Assembly (NCBI GenBank): GCA_964006375.1 | Contig: OZ023266.1 | Location: forward strand, 60,862,946-60,926,945 | Length of the DNA stretch: 64,000 nt | Reading direction: 5' to 3' | Source: Tillus elongatus | Taxonomy: Eukaryota > Arthropoda > Insecta > Coleoptera > Cleridae | Part shown: in pieces, positions 1 to 14,468 of the stretch | Layout of the letters: each line of letters begins with the position of its first letter | Numbering within the stretch: position 1 is the first letter of the stretch | The notes under the pieces: model-generated | Database searches by the model: none | Seen by the model: the letters and a program-made list of their open reading frames with translations, nothing else | Told to the model about the DNA's origin: nothing | Translations under genes and position numbers: made by a program

Positions 1-620
1 TTTGATAGTTTTGTATCATTTGACATGTACTTTAAAATAGCCGACAAAAAGCTAGGGTGGTTTTAAAAAATATATCGATGACGTCATATAAATATAAAAT
101 TTAGGACACCTGTATAATTTTTTTTAAGCTGCAACCGACGTGTCCGAGCATTTTAGAAAACAGAAGCTATATTTAATAACTGAATTTATTCCAGGTTACA
201 AACTCGCACTGTAGATGCAGCTTGAATGATTTCTGGAGGCAGCTTTAAGCTTTGATTCCTCTTATTCACTTGGTTTGATTTTTTGAGGCATGCATTAAAA
301 TGGACCCCAACCACTCCCCGAATAAATATGCCAAGTAGTATATTTTACCGGGGAAGCGCTTCAAAACGTCAATATCCTTATCACCCAGAGCGTTAACAGC
401 TTGAATTATACCTGGCGTACGATGAAAAATGGTATTGGCAACGCTGTACCATTAACGCAACTATTTACCAACTCAACAAGTGTGCAATAACCACATGGTC
501 GGTCTGACCACGATTACACTATGTATATATGTTTGTTGATATGTGCATGGCCTAATTTCGGGACAGTTAGAAAACCTAAATTATATAACTAACATTGCTC
601 TGAAGGCTATGGAGATTAAT
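1..620. other. Unassigned AT-rich DNA
   Basis: No convincing open frame, RNA gene or copy of the families seen elsewhere in this window. Confidence 0.5.
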
Positions 621-1002
621 ATTGCTCACTTTTTCGCCTAATCAGTTTAGCAAAACTAGAATTTGCATGAGTGGTGATCTTGACATTAAACACAAAGATT
701 AGTAACGAGATATATAATCTTAAAAAGTATATTTGTTCTAATATCGATATTGCTAAAAATTTGACTAATTAAAGAAGCAAATTTAATTAAATTCATACTG
801 AATGAAACCAATCAATATTGCTCAATTTTCGCCTAATCAGTTTAGCCGAACTAGTGTTTGTATTAATGATGATCTTGACATTAAATACAAAGATTAGTAA
901 CGAGATATATAATCTTAAAAATATAGTTCTAATATCGATATTGCTTAAAATTAGACCAATTAAAGAGGCAAATTTAAATAAATTCATACTGAATCAAACC
1001 AA
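621..1002. repeat. Tandem duplication, two 196-bp copies
   Basis: The sequence from 621 (attgctcac, cgcctaatcagttt, gatcttgacattaaa, cgagatatataatc) is repeated from 817 with a period of 196 bases and several substitutions and small gaps. The short open frames here are not convincing genes. Confidence 0.85.
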
Positions 1003-1091
1003 CTAACGACAGAAAAATAAAACAGAGAAACAAACACATAGTCCAATAAAATAATACATTTTGCTCCGCAAAAGGTATGGTAGTGTTGATT

Positions 1092-2636
<1,545 letters not shown>

Positions 2637-2688
2637 AATTTTTCGATATATTGTACTCGAAAATACAAGTTTTCTAACTTAGCGCGCA

Positions 2689-2803
<115 letters not shown>

Positions 2804-3135
2804 ATAATATATATTAGGGATAAAAACTACAGAGCTCCAACAGTACATTGGTAATAAGAATACGAGACAAACAAAACGAAAACCAAACAAAATAAAACAA
2901 AAACACATATGACACCACCAACTAAAATTAAAACTAAAATATAGCAAATGTAAAAATATAAACAAAATTAATTTAGCGACAAAATAGAACAAGCAGATGC
3001 CTCTAAAAAATGAAGAGAAAATAAAAATGTCAATACTGAATCCACTCTACAACGTTAATAAGAAACTCTGGCACAGAGTAAAAACTGTACTGCAGCAAAG
3101 TCTGTTTTATACAATTTTTAAAATCCTGTTCTTCT
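2804..3135. other. Unassigned DNA
   Basis: A-rich sequence after the GATA tract with no recognised repeat or coding signal. Confidence 0.4.
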
Positions 3136-3256
3136 TTAGTGAATTTTCTTTAAAAAAAATCACTAATGAGGAGATCCCGACTTTCGAATTTTGAAAAAAT
3201 TCCTTCAAATTAGCACTAATTAGGCCCCCGAGAACACATATCCGCGGTCAGTTTCA

Positions 3257-3355
<99 letters not shown>

Positions 3356-3895
3356 ACCGATATCTCAAAAAATAATGGGCCGATTTTGATCAAATTTGGC
3401 GAGTACCTTTCTTTTGCCAGTGGCGTGGACAAGTTCGTTAGCCAGAAAAATCTGTTTAGTTGAAATAGATTAAACAATGATTTGACTTAATTTGACAGAC
3501 GGATTCCCCCGGTCAGTACCAGTTCTGAGCTGACCTTAAATGTATGGAATTGTGACAACGAAATTATAATGCATGTTTGTAAGAAAATAAATTCGTGACT
3601 CAGCAAGTGCGTTATGGTAGCGAATTTTTATTAAATGCCTCAAATTTGAATAGCTCAATTTGCTATTAACCTATAATGTTCGTTGGACAGGAAACTAGTT
3701 TTTTCGGGAACATGTTAAGTTTCTTTTCGGACATTTTTTGTACATTTTCAAACAGTGAAGTTATTTTCATGAAATATGGTACATTGTTTCTACTATATAG
3801 GTTATACTGGTAACCAAATTTGCTGTCTGCTTTCTTAAAAAACACATATTTGCTATTTAAAACATGTTTATGAAAATTCATTTTCCATAGAATAT
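3136..3895 (+). repeat. Family A element with rearranged middle
   Basis: The hairpin end lies at 3136-3167 and the (TA)n tract at 3260-3352, followed by cacaccgatatctcaaaaaa. Most of the standard body is replaced by about 120 bases of unrelated sequence (about 3455-3570). The copy then resumes at the cagcaagtgcgttatggta subunit and ends near tgaaaattcattttccata, with a degenerate right terminus. Confidence 0.7.
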
Positions 3896-5407
3896 ATATT
3901 TTTTATACACCACCAGAGAGACGTTTGAACGAACAAAAACCGCAGCGACTTCTTTTAAAAGGCAGCTCTTTTGACGTGAGAATTTTCGATTGAAAATCAG
4001 GTTACTTTTTAGATATAAAATCAAAATAAGGGGGAAAAAATTATATTTTGAATCGACAAAATTAAAGCGTATTTGGGACTTAACAAGGTAAGTTTCCACC
4101 AAATTCTGTGAAAAATTTTTTTTTGTGGGAGAGAAAAAAAAATCAAGAAGTCGGTTATTTTGATTTTTCACAGATATTTTGAGGTTATGTGAAACAAGTG
4201 TAGATACAAAAGTTGTAGATTTTTTTATTATCTACAACTTTGCTATTTAACTTTTTTGATAGGAATTGTAGTTTTGCGGGAAATTGTGATAAACCGTTTC
4301 TACCCTTAAAAGTCCACCCCCTTCCACTTCTCGACCTCAAATCGCCCGTAATTTATTTTTCCTCTCATTTTTGTTTTATATTCTTCCTTCTCCAATGGGT
4401 GGCATCCTGTTCTAAATTTTTTTGGTCTCAAAAATTATCGACCCTGGCCTTTTTTATTTAACTGTATAAACACCTTTTCTAACCTGCCAAAAAAAAAACA
4501 TTTTCTATATTGCGATAGGGCATGTGTAATCTAGACCTAAATTTAACCATAGTGTTTTACAAAGATATTTTTAATTGCGTGAGTATCATGTTTAGTTCTA
4601 AAACAATGTATAATATTTCATCAAGGTGTTTCTAATTAATTTACAAATTGTGACTTTTAGTAAAATTACAAAAGTCGTTTTTTCTGTTACATCAGTTTGT
4701 ACTTGCACATACATATTTGATGAGTTAAGAGAGATAATATTAAAACAATATTTTATAGGTGTAATTATGCATTTTCAACATACTTCGCTCTGATTATTTT
4801 TAAAACATACATTTCGTTTATACATTTCTATTAATAAATACTATTAAAGAGTCAACATTACTAACAAAATTTTATTACACATGCTGCCTAAATTTTAACA
4901 CCAAATTGTTAAGTAATACTTATAGTCTTCATAACTTAGCTGCATTCCTTCTGTAAAACGGTGCATCAGTTATTATATCTACCATGATTTTATAGTCTTA
5001 TGACCTAAATTCTTATATATGTGTTATATAATAGGTACAAGTATATAGTCAACTGGTCAAGTTGATTTCTTTGTAAAAAAAAAAAGATACATCTCAAGGC
5101 TTAAAGAAGTTAAACGAGTTCGTAGTCGTAGCTATAGCCAACGTAAGATTCCTTAGGCGGTCAGTAACATTCTTATTGACTGAGGTAAAATTGTCTAGGT
5201 ACCATGTGAAAATAATTGTTTGGTTGAAACTTGCGTAGTGAAAGATATTAATGTTACATAGTACTGGTAATGAAGAAGTAATTTCACTAGTTGAAAAATT
5301 CTAGAGATATTCTACAAATATGCTGGCGTATCAGCATCACCGTAATCACAGTCTAAGAGCGACGTCGCGGTGTCCTCGCAACTATGAATATTTGCATCCA
5401 GCAGCCT
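3896..5407. other. Unassigned AT-rich DNA
   Basis: No supported gene. A 12-bp perfect hairpin (aaagttgtagat / atctacaacttt, 4209-4241) is the only clear structure. Confidence 0.4.
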
Positions 5408-5532
5408 TTTAGCGAATTTTTCATTAAGAAAATTCACTAATAGAGAGGTACCGACGGTAAGACTGTCGGAAAATTTCTTCAAATGAGCACGAATTAGGGC
5501 CTCTAGAACCTATTTCCAAGGTCAGTTAAAAT

Positions 5533-5630
<98 letters not shown>

Positions 5631-6045
5631 AACCGATAACTGAAAAATACTTCACTAATTTGGACCAAATTTGGGAATTACTTTTATTTTGTTAATGACT
5701 TGGATGAGTTCGTTCATCAGATCTTGACGCAAAATTCTTGTTAACAAAAAATTAAAAAATATTTTTAAACGCAATATGTTTCAAATTGTTTAAGTGAATG
5801 AAACGAAAATTTACAGCTTAAAATAATATAGACAGACGTGGCTGTGTACCAATTTTCAAGTTTTTTGATCAAAGAAAAATAAAGTTATTCTAAATGAATA
5901 TTAAAATAACCCTCAACATCACTTCAGATTCTGTAATGCAATATCTCCAATGTTAGACAAAGACAGATGACGTTACCTGTACTGCTATGCTATTTAAATA
6001 AATCGTAGATAGAAACAAATGGAAGTTACATTATTACAACATGTC
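5408..6045 (+). repeat. Family A, subfamily 2 copy
   Basis: The hairpin variant ttagcgaatttttcattaag is followed by the subfamily 2 arm (agagaggtaccgacgg, cctctagaacc), a (TA)n tract (5536-5628) and ccaaccgataactgaaaaat. The distal part (about 5905-6045) matches the reverse complement of about 26570-26710, which shows that the body is itself repeated. Confidence 0.6.
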
Positions 6046-7439
6046 AGCATATAGAACATTGAAGAAAAGTACGACAGGGGCTCCATCTCGATGTGGAACC
6101 AGGTAGCATGTTGTCACAGCAGTTCTAGTTAACACAAAATGTTATAGGTTGAGACGTGGTACAAGGTTTGATATTTTACAACTGACTTTTAAATAACCTT
6201 ATATATTTAAAACATGGTTATAAATATTGAAAATAAATATGGGACGATGGTTATAAATGAAAATTGTGAGGTAATGACTTAAAACAATACAATTTTCCGT
6301 AAAATAGAAATGTTGTATATCAGTAAATCATATTATAAGAACAGTGTTAAAACTTGATTCTTAATGTTTCTTAACTGAGCCACGACAGGACCCCTTAGAC
6401 ATTATTATTATAGTATAACCGGGGGGGAATAACTAATACATTATGTACTAATAACAACCATATCGGCATTTTTATAGTTTGTCTCCGTGCGAAAGACAAT
6501 ATTTGGTAGGTTCGTTGTGTTAAATTTAGTACCAGGGGCGTCAATGTTCTTTGCAAGTATCAATACCTGGTAGTCCAGTGTAGTTTTGGACAAAAGCTAG
6601 GTTCATATACTCGCGAATTGCGAAATCGCCGCGAAACGTATTCCTATTGGTTTATTTAAAATATTATCGTAAAACTTTTTTTTTTAGATTTTATAAATGT
6701 GTTTGAATATTTTTTGTGTGCATACAGTTAGAAGTGATTTTTAATCAAACTTATGGCTCTTAACACACGATCTAAATGTCTTTTCTACTTTTAAGTTTGT
6801 GTGGCCCCGGTGTTAATTAAGGGCCATCCTTTATTATACTTAATTATCTTGTGCTTATATATGTTATATAAACATAAAAAAAGAAGTGAAACTGCAAGTT
6901 AATTTATAGTGAGAACGAGTTTAGTGTACTACTGTCTGTTACGGAAAATACAACCACAAGCACTAGAAAAATTTCGAATGAAATAGGATTAATTCGACTG
7001 AGTGTTTTTCGAACTCTTCAGAAAAACAAATATCATTTAGTGCTGTATTCGATATTATCTGAAAAGGGCATTAGAGGCGACGTTGTGGGATGTAATTTCG
7101 GTAAATTTACAGTTCACTGCATCTAGGGTTTTTAGAATTTTTTTCAAAAACATGCTTACAACCCTCCTTGGATGCACAAGCCACAAGGCAAATTTGTTGC
7201 AAACAACCCCCAAGAAAGTTAACAGGCCAAGAATAAATAGGGATGCTGGGCGGGGTGGAAATATGAACGGAAAATGCTAAAAAAATATTTTGTCTGACTT
7301 TGAAAAGATGCGTTTTCACATTTTGCAGCAATACATCCTTTAAACTCTGTCTACTCCGCACCGCATCCATATTCACCCAGGTCCAGTATCTTTCTGGGGG
7401 ATTGCTCCCAGGAATATTTTTTTGTGCTTTATGCTTTGC
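6046..7439. other. Unassigned DNA
   Basis: No convincing exon, RNA gene or known repeat was found. Confidence 0.4.
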
Positions 7440-7840
7440 AGGTAGTTGTATGTATGCACAAGGGGAAGAAAAATAACCCCCTATGTTTTTAAGTGAGTGG
7501 GCAGAAACCCTCTTCGACCTGGGGGTTCTTCTTCCCTCTCTGCATGCATACAATCACCCTCAATGCATGAACCACCGGATTTTTTTATGTTCAGCTTTCT
7601 AGTGTATTTTTTGTTGAGTATATGTCCTGTTTATCAATTTCTTTGTTTGAGTTTTGTATCCAAATTACTGTATAAATATATATAACAGAGCTCATGTTTT
7701 TGCTTGCTTTTCTTTACCTTACTTTTTACTGTCCCTGGGTAAATAAAGTAATGTTTTATAACGTTTAATATAAGACTAAATCACTATAATATATTGCTCT
7801 TATGAAAATTCACTACCTTAACGCACTTGCTGCTTCACGA
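7440..7840 (+). repeat. Interspersed repeat B, copy 1, with family A right end
   Basis: This segment (tatgcacaaggggaagaaa, caatcaccctcaatgcatga, tccaaattactgtataaata) has an inverted relative at 25380-25785. Both copies end in a family A terminus (gaaaattcactaccttaacg, cacttgctgc). The homology therefore identifies another nonautonomous element sharing this terminus, not a protein gene. Confidence 0.65.
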
Positions 7841-8486
7841 ACATTTTCATATCTTTGTAGCTCCCACATTTCATCAAGTGTGTCAGGTTTTCCAAATATT
7901 TTCCTCATGCTCTACCTCTTCTCTTGTTTCCAATCATGGGTACTTCAAATAATGCTATATCTCAGAATATTTCTAATGAATTTTGCCTTTCTTTTCTCAC
8001 TTTATTTTGGCATCCGTTTTCTCACATATTCTCACTCACCTTTCGTCTTTTTATCGGTGAACCGTGTCTGTTTTTTTGTGTCCACATTGTAGAAGCTTTT
8101 ATCCGCTTCATATTCTACTTTGTCAAGATCCAGCATTCCGTTTCTTACATGACAACACCCCATACACATGACTTAATGAACCTCTCGTCAACTTTTTTTT
8201 ATTAGTGAGAAGGCTACTTTTTCTTTTGAATGATTTCTTTACCATCGCGATCCTTCTTCTGAGGTCTTTGGTGCGTTAAGCTTCATATATATTTTCACAG
8301 TCCCATCGTTACTAATTTTCATTATTAATGTTTTTACTCACCGGCTTTATTTTATTACTTTTCATCTCATTGATGTGTATACTAGTAAGATAATTAATCC
8401 GTACACAATCATTAAACCCATAAGTATAAATGTGCTAAACACAAAGACAAAGATGTACACCCCCTATATTTTTTTAGTTTTGAGTA

Positions 8487-8488
<2 letters not shown>

Positions 8489-8563
<75 letters not shown>

Positions 8564-8592
8564 ATGTGTCACACCGATAACCGAAAAAATAC
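8489..8592 (+). repeat. Truncated family A fragment: (TA)n plus flank
   Basis: A (TA)n tract (8490-8561) is followed by gtgtcacaccgataaccgaa, the standard sequence right of the tract in family A. It breaks off where the non-LTR fragment begins. Confidence 0.6.
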
Positions 8593-8599
8593 TACTTGA

Positions 8600-9125
8600 A
8601 GCAGCTGGCTGCGTCCAACAAATTAACCTAGAAGTGGCTATTAGGGAATCAAGCCATTAAATGAAATAAAGAAGCAGCTAGCCTTGCAGAAAGGGCAGCA
8701 ACAACACCGTTTTATGGTCGAGAGCCCTATAGTGAACTAACAAAAAGCCACGCAATTGACTTGATAGCTGGGAGAAGAACCAAATGCTGTCATACAGGAC
8801 GAAGTCCCCAGATTTAGGGCAGGCAAACCGGTTCATCAACATATCAATAGAGAATTCTAAACGATTTCTTGGATTGAACAAATATGGCCTGAAAATAATT
8901 ACTGGATTTTTCACAGGACACTCCCCAGTAAGGTATCAAGTTATGAAGATGGACAAGGCGGATAGGAAAAACTGCATATACTGTTGAAGCGGTACAAACA
9001 ACAGAACACCTGATATGCGACTGCATGGCCCAGTTCTGCAAAAGGCTCAAATACCTCGGAGGGGTGACCCTAACACCCCAGGAAATAGGTAAAATAACCC
9101 CCAATAAGATATAAGTCAAAACTTT
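8600..9125 (+). pseudogene. Non-LTR retrotransposon 3' coding fragment: RNase H and C-terminal zinc-knuckle region
   Basis: Translation across frame breaks gives AASLAERAATTPFYGREPYS, which resembles the C-terminal part of the RNase H domain of I-group non-LTR retrotransposons. Next comes a region ending FFTGHSPVRYQVMKMDKADR, NCIYC, and TTEHLICDCMAQF. This matches the C-terminal ORF2 region in which spaced Cys/His residues follow a 'TGH..vr..l..m' segment. Stops and frameshifts separate the pieces and there is no reverse transcriptase upstream, so this is a 5'-truncated dead copy. The clade is uncertain; R1/LOA/I-like is most likely because an RNase H is present. Confidence 0.65.
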
Positions 9126-9477
9126 TTGGCCAACTATCAGAAAATTATATAGTCATGTACAAAAGACACATTGTGGTTGCAGCACTGAAAGGCCAAAGGC
9201 CTATACCACCATTAAACAGTCTACATCTACATCCCATCCAAGCGATGAAGAAAAATATCTGCCACGTTTACAATTTGCCAGATTTTTCCTTTTATAAAGA
9301 GAAAGTACATTTTCTTCTGCAAAACTTTTGTAATTTTAATGAAATTTGTAGCAAAAGTTTTCTTTCTTTTAATAGATCAAACCAGTTCAGCAACAAGTTT
9401 GCTATTTATGGCTCTTTTAACAATCATGAGCTATATATTAAGATAAGAAGCAATAAAAATAAGAGTACATTATTATT

Positions 9478-9481
<4 letters not shown>

Positions 9482-9564
<83 letters not shown>
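9482..9564. repeat. (TA)n microsatellite
   Basis: Nearly uninterrupted TA dinucleotides, not obviously inside a family A copy. The sequence on either side (9126-9481) has no recognised feature. Confidence 0.9.
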
Positions 9565-9568
<4 letters not shown>

Positions 9569-10844
9569 CATACAAAGTTATCTTTAAAATCTACATAATG
9601 CAAAATTTTAATTTTCTAGCTTGTTAGAAAATTGAGTTTAAGGCATTATTTCATCTACAAACGAATGGAGATTTTGGATTAAAGTCCTGAAAGATACCCA
9701 AAAAAAAATGAATTTAGGTTTTGCATCTCAAAAAAAGAGGAAAGAGGAGATGCTAAGACGTAATATGTTAGATAATCCATGATTACATTGACAAACACCA
9801 GATCTAACTTTAAACCGACAGATTTAATAACCTAAGATTTTCTGGAATATTTTGAAACACTTGTTCATATCTTTGTACTGAATTTTTTACCACAAACGTT
9901 TTATTATTATGTGTTTCATTTTTTACTGATTATTTATCCAACAGTTTTTGGATTAAATCCCATTGTTTTGAAAATCTGCTACCATAACGTATTTGCTGCA
10001 TCCAGAGTTTTTCTGTTGTGATATCAATTAATAGAAGTACCTTTATATGTAAAGCTCATCAGAGCTTCATTCACCAGCTTTCGTAGGCATGTTTCATTTA
10101 ATAATTTTGTCCGTAGCAATGTTATATTCTTCGTTGCGGTTAGATAGGTCCAAGAAGTAAAGCTGTAAAACTGCAGGTGAAGGTCATCTACTTGCACCCA
10201 GTTTCATTTTGTTTATTTTCAATTTTTAAGGTAGGCGCACGCACTAGCGAGTCACTATTCTTTAGAACCCAAACCGACAAAGCTATTTAAAAGATGACTT
10301 TAAGAAGTCCTACGTAGCTGTAAATATACCCATATAATGAGAGTTCGTATAGACCAACAAGACTCTTCATCGTGAAAGCAATTAGATACGTTTAATGTAA
10401 CAACAATGGTCATATAAAAAACGTTATGCCATTGACCTATTATAGTCAGTAAACAACCTGCCCAAATCGTGTTATTTATAAGAACATATAAATATTAGTC
10501 AAATAGATTGTAGTTTGATTTATTCAAATTCTTGCTGCGTCATGGCATTTTTTGACGCGTGAAATTGGTATTGTATTTAAGAAATAGTGTTAGCGTAATA
10601 TTATTACGCAGCTTTTTATAAATAGGATATACTATAAAATGCAAATCTAATGCAGAAACGTGGTCTACATGTGTCATTTTTTTACTGAGTCGCCAGAGCT
10701 ATCTCCGTTAGGTATTATAAGAGTTTATTGATTTTGACGAAATCATATTATCATATTAGAAATATCTGTGGATACAACAGCCATAAACTGTCATTCTGGC
10801 GTCGTCGTGTAGCTTTATAGTAGTTTTTTCACCAATCAGTAGTG
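9565..10844. other. Unassigned DNA with a faint family A right end
   Basis: The sequence near 9975-10012 (taccataacgtatttgctgc, atccagagttttt) resembles a decayed family A terminus. Nothing else was recognised. Confidence 0.35.
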
Positions 10845-11085
10845 TTAGTCCTTATGATTAGCAAAATGGGAGGACTGTTCACTTTTGGTGAAAAATTGGA
10901 CATGTTTTGCAATACGAACCCTGACTTGGATTCTCCGTTTACTATAGTAAGGAAAATTCTTCAATTTTTCATCCTCTGATGGCACTACTTTGGTTAGTGA
11001 AACGATCGTCAGTTTTTTTAACTGTGCTTCGATGATTTGGGTTCTCCAAATGTATTTATCAGTGCTCACAGGTTCCAATCTTTAT
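10845..11085 (+). repeat. Penelope-like 3' region fragment with a decayed hammerhead motif
   Basis: This shares cgaaacgatcgt-type and gatttgggttctccaa sequence with the region downstream of the Penelope-like element at 50.1 kb and with the inverted copy at 51.0 kb. The motif at about 10978-11010 reads CTGATGG, a paired CACTA/TAGTG stem, then AAACGATCGTC. It resembles a hammerhead core with the A at position 9 changed to G and little stem I pairing, so it is probably inactive. Confidence 0.55.
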
Positions 11086-11699
11086 TTAATAATCAGGGCC
11101 TGTCACCCAGGGTACGTTCAAATTTTTGGACACCCTAAATGACAAAGACAAATATTATTGATATATGGTATTAGAAAACAAAGTTCATACTTACGGAGAG
11201 GGAAAAATGTATCTCAGACACACTCATGGAAACTGTTAGCAATATGAATATAAATAAAAAAAATATACTCTGTATATTATTTGAGTATTTATTGCGGCAT
11301 AATAATAAAAAAGAAACTGAATACAATAAGAGAGTCTGGTAATAAATAAAAAACAATTTGGAAGGTAATAAATAACACAGTAAAAAGTCGTGCTTCCCAA
11401 AGTAGTACCCTGTCAACTAGTGATTTCCAGGCTCACCTGAGTAGGATAACTAAACAATCGCAATCAATATTTTCAAGCAGTACCCGAAACAACTACAGAA
11501 ATCATTTAAGAGGTCTTAATCTACAGCAACAACATACACCATTTAGGAGGTCTTAAATGGGCAGTTTGAACTAATTCTATAAGGAAGTGACTGGACAGGA
11601 AGTGTTGCAAAATGAAACTGAAATCCAATAAAAGCAGACTGTTATGATATGAGTACGTAACTACTTAAGTACATCATCACTGTCACATCGGTTCTACTT
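11086..11699. other. Unassigned DNA
   Basis: No supported feature; open frames here are short and lack family resemblance. Confidence 0.35.
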
Positions 11700-12290
11700 A
11701 CCATAATCATAAACAAATGCAATCAAGAAGGTATTTCCCTACGAGCTAAAGTTTGCAGATGTAATGGAAGTACACAAGGTCCCATATCTCTGGCTCTAGT
11801 TTTGGCCTAGGCGCTTGAGATGATTATAAAGACGCAATTGGAGGCATACTTTTAGTAGAAGACCAATTATTTATACAATTCCCAACCTGGTTTTCATAAA
11901 AACAGGTCAACAGTGTTAGCTTTGGTGGAGGTCGCGGATTTAATACTGGCAGGCATGTATGAAAATAAGATAGTGTGCTTTGTTTTGTGACCTTAGCAAT
12001 GGATTTTACACTGTTTCTCACGAAATATTGCGTGCCATGCTGGCACATTATACAGTCAGAGGTAGGGCCCTTAAAATGCTGAGGTAATACCTAATATAAT
12101 AAATAGGTACAACATAGTGATTTGGAGGAGGTAAAATTTGTTTGGAGCCTGGTGGACTCTGGTGTGTCATCACTAACAATCTACCAGTCAGTGTTATATC
12201 GGATCTAACATGTATATATGCAGATGATACGACCCTGATAAATGTAGCCGGCAGTGTACAAGAGCTACATAACAAATCTACAAAGGTCTG
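11700..12290 (+). pseudogene. Non-LTR reverse transcriptase fragment
   Basis: Translated in shifting frames, the region gives FHKNRSTVLALVEVADLILA, then GMYENKIVCFVL, DLSNGFYTVSHEILRAML and TVRGRALKML. This follows the fingers and palm pattern of CR1/Jockey-type reverse transcriptases, 'K.rst..al..v.d....' then 'D.s.aFdtv.h..ll..l'. The catalytic box is intact as LTCIYADDTTLINVAGSVQE at about 12206-12265. Several stops and frameshifts interrupt it and both ends are missing. It is an old fragment, and the exact clade is not resolved. Confidence 0.65.
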
Positions 12291-12394
12291 TTTCAAATGC
12301 ATTTTTTACAAATAGTTTAATTAAATTAAGGAAAGTAACAGCTAAAGCAAAAATTAAGGACCCTGTACAAGTGTTTCCCACTAACAGTCCATGT

Positions 12395-12703
12395 AAATTC
12401 CAAAATATCTGTTTGAAAATTGCCAATTTTGACGTTTCAAATCGCCATTTTGCCATTTTGAGAAGAAAAACTACAAAACTGCAAATAATTTTTCTCCTAC
12501 TTGTTGACTTTTTACGCCAAGAAAAAATCATTGTCTGGAACGTTTAATAGATTTTGTTTACAACCCAATACTTTGTCCGTGCCCCCTTCTCTGGCTTGCA
12601 GTGGCACTCAATTTGTTTTTATTAAAGGGTTATATTTTTAGTGAATTTTCGTCGAAAAAATTCAATATAATGAGATATCTCGGGTCAGCTTCAATTTGTA
12701 TAT

Positions 12704-12795
<92 letters not shown>
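12395..12795. repeat. Family A-related pieces: body fragment (-) and hairpin plus (TA)n (+)
   Basis: Bases 12415-12545 resemble the reverse complement of the family A body (gccaattttgacgtttcaaa). Bases 12640-12792 have the hairpin variant ttagtgaattttcgtcgaaa, a shortened arm and a (TA)n tract (12707-12792). Confidence 0.5.
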
Positions 12796-13002
12796 ATATA
12801 TTACTACTACATTAGTCTATTAATATATTGGTTTATTAGTACATAATTTTACATTGTGTTTCGCAAATAAGCTTGATACTTGTGCTTGCAATAAACACAA
12901 TTTTGATTTCTGACTTTCCTAAAGGGAAGTGACAAATTTTGCTTCTGCCACATTTTTAATTTTGTTAAATATTCAATAACTTTGAACTTCCTTTCTGCCA
13001 CT

Positions 13003-13004
<2 letters not shown>

Positions 13005-13085
<81 letters not shown>

Positions 13086-13320
13086 AACCGATAACTCATA
13101 TAATAAGTGGCCGGTTTTGATGAAATTTGGCAGGCACTTTTCTTTTGTAAGTGGCTTGGGCAAGTTCGTTAGCCAGGAGAATCAGACCAGGTTTTCTGGA
13201 AAAGTTTTGGATTTTCTTTCGAAAACAATGTTTATCTCCTAAAATAACAACAAGCTTTTTCCAGAAAAACTGGCCTGTTTTTCCTGGCTAACCTATTTAT
13301 CCAATCGATTTACAAAATAA
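13005..13320 (+). repeat. Family A fragment right of its (TA)n
   Basis: The (TA)n tract (13005-13083) is followed by ccgataactcatataataag, ggcttgggcaagttcgttag and ccaggagaatcagaccaggt. These match the segment after the tract in other copies. No hairpin arm is visible on the left. Confidence 0.6.
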
Positions 13321-13892
13321 AAGTACCTACAGGAATTCATTAAAATCATTATTTTTTTTAGTTATCGGTGTGAAACATGTATATAAACAAAGAAAATATT
13401 GAAACAGTCCCAGGCGATGTGTTCTAAGGGTTCTAGTTCGCGCTTATTTAAAAACAATGTAAATTTCGGGACGCAGAAAGTGCGTTACGGTAGCAATAAA
13501 TTTTTCAAACTTATATAACTCAATTTGCTATTAACCTACAAAGTTGAATTTTGGTATCTAGTAAGGCATTTACGAAGACAACATATCAACCAAATTTCAT
13601 CAAAATAACTTTGTTATTTTTTAAGATACAGTTTCCTTGGTCTGTGGATGTTAGTGAGTGCGAGTACCACTCTACCTCAATTTCCCATTCACTACTGTGT
13701 GTGGTTGAGTGTGTCCATTAGGATTCCTCACTCCTCATTCCAAAAAAAAATTCGGAACGCAGGAAGTGCGTTATGGAGGTGAATTTTCATAAAAATGTTT
13801 TTAATTACAAATATATCGCTCTAATGCGCGCAGGCATTAATTTGGTTACCGGTATAACCTATATAGTAGGAAGACTAGATGCATTCTCGCAA

Positions 13893-13953
13893 CAATTAGA
13901 ACCGTAGACCGGTTTCGCTCTCATTAGAGCTCTTCAGTACGGCATACTAATTG
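13893..13953 (-). ncRNA. Type I hammerhead ribozyme, minus-strand copy
   Basis: This is the reverse complement of the ribozyme at 14408-14468 with every core position preserved (cleavage triplet on the minus strand at 13909-13907). A third, truncated minus copy at about 14200-14233 keeps only the 3' half, from stem II onward, and marks the start of the minus array. Confidence 0.85.
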
Positions 13954-14407
13954 CAGCAAAAATGCACCAAAAATAACACGGCTATCGTATAGCCAGTCTT
14001 AAAACACTAAGTGAGCAGCGAACGTGTCGCCACCTAGTTCGGAAACCAAGTACTTGTTGTCACGCCCGCTCCAAATAATACAGAGTATTAAAAATAGAGA
14101 CGGTATACAACTAACTAACAATTTAAAAAATTGTTAGCCCTGGTCCATTTCTACCCCAATATAGGGACAAAGTATGTAAGACTAGATGCATTCTCGCAAC
14201 AATTAGAACCGTAGACCGGTTTCGCTCTCATTTTTTAAATTGTTAGTTAGTTGTATACCGTCTCTATTTTTAATACTCTGTATTATTTGGAGCGGGCGTG
14301 ACAACAAGTACTTGGTTTCCGAACTAGGTGGCGACACGTTCGCTGCTCACTTAGTGTTTTAAGACTGGCTATACGATAGCCGTGTTATTTTTGGTGCATT
14401 TTTGCTG

Positions 14408-14468
14408 CAATTAGTATGCCGTACTGAAGAGCTCTAATGAGAGCGAAACCGGTCTACGGTTCTAATTG
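14408..14468 (+). ncRNA. Type I hammerhead ribozyme, plus-strand copy
   Basis: All core elements are visible. Stem I inner strands are CCGTA (14419-14423) and TACGG (14455-14459), extended past an internal loop by CAATTAG (14408-14414) with CTAATTG (14462-14468). The core is CTGAAGA (14424-14430). Stem II is GCTCT/AGAGC with loop AATG (14431-14444), then GAAA (14445-14448). The minimal self-complementary stem III is ACCGGT (14448-14453) and the cleavage triplet is GTC, with cleavage expected after C14454. A short palindromic stem III is typical of Penelope and retrozyme hammerheads and is thought to favour cleavage as a dimer. Confidence 0.85.

Noticed and set aside
4209..4241. 12-bp hairpin around acaaaagttgtagat
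   Set aside because: A simple inverted repeat with no conserved flanks. No function can be supported.
7107..7553. 148-codon minus-strand open frame
   Set aside because: No recognisable domain, and its 5' part overlaps noncoding repeat B, whose other copy at 25.4 kb does not preserve the frame.
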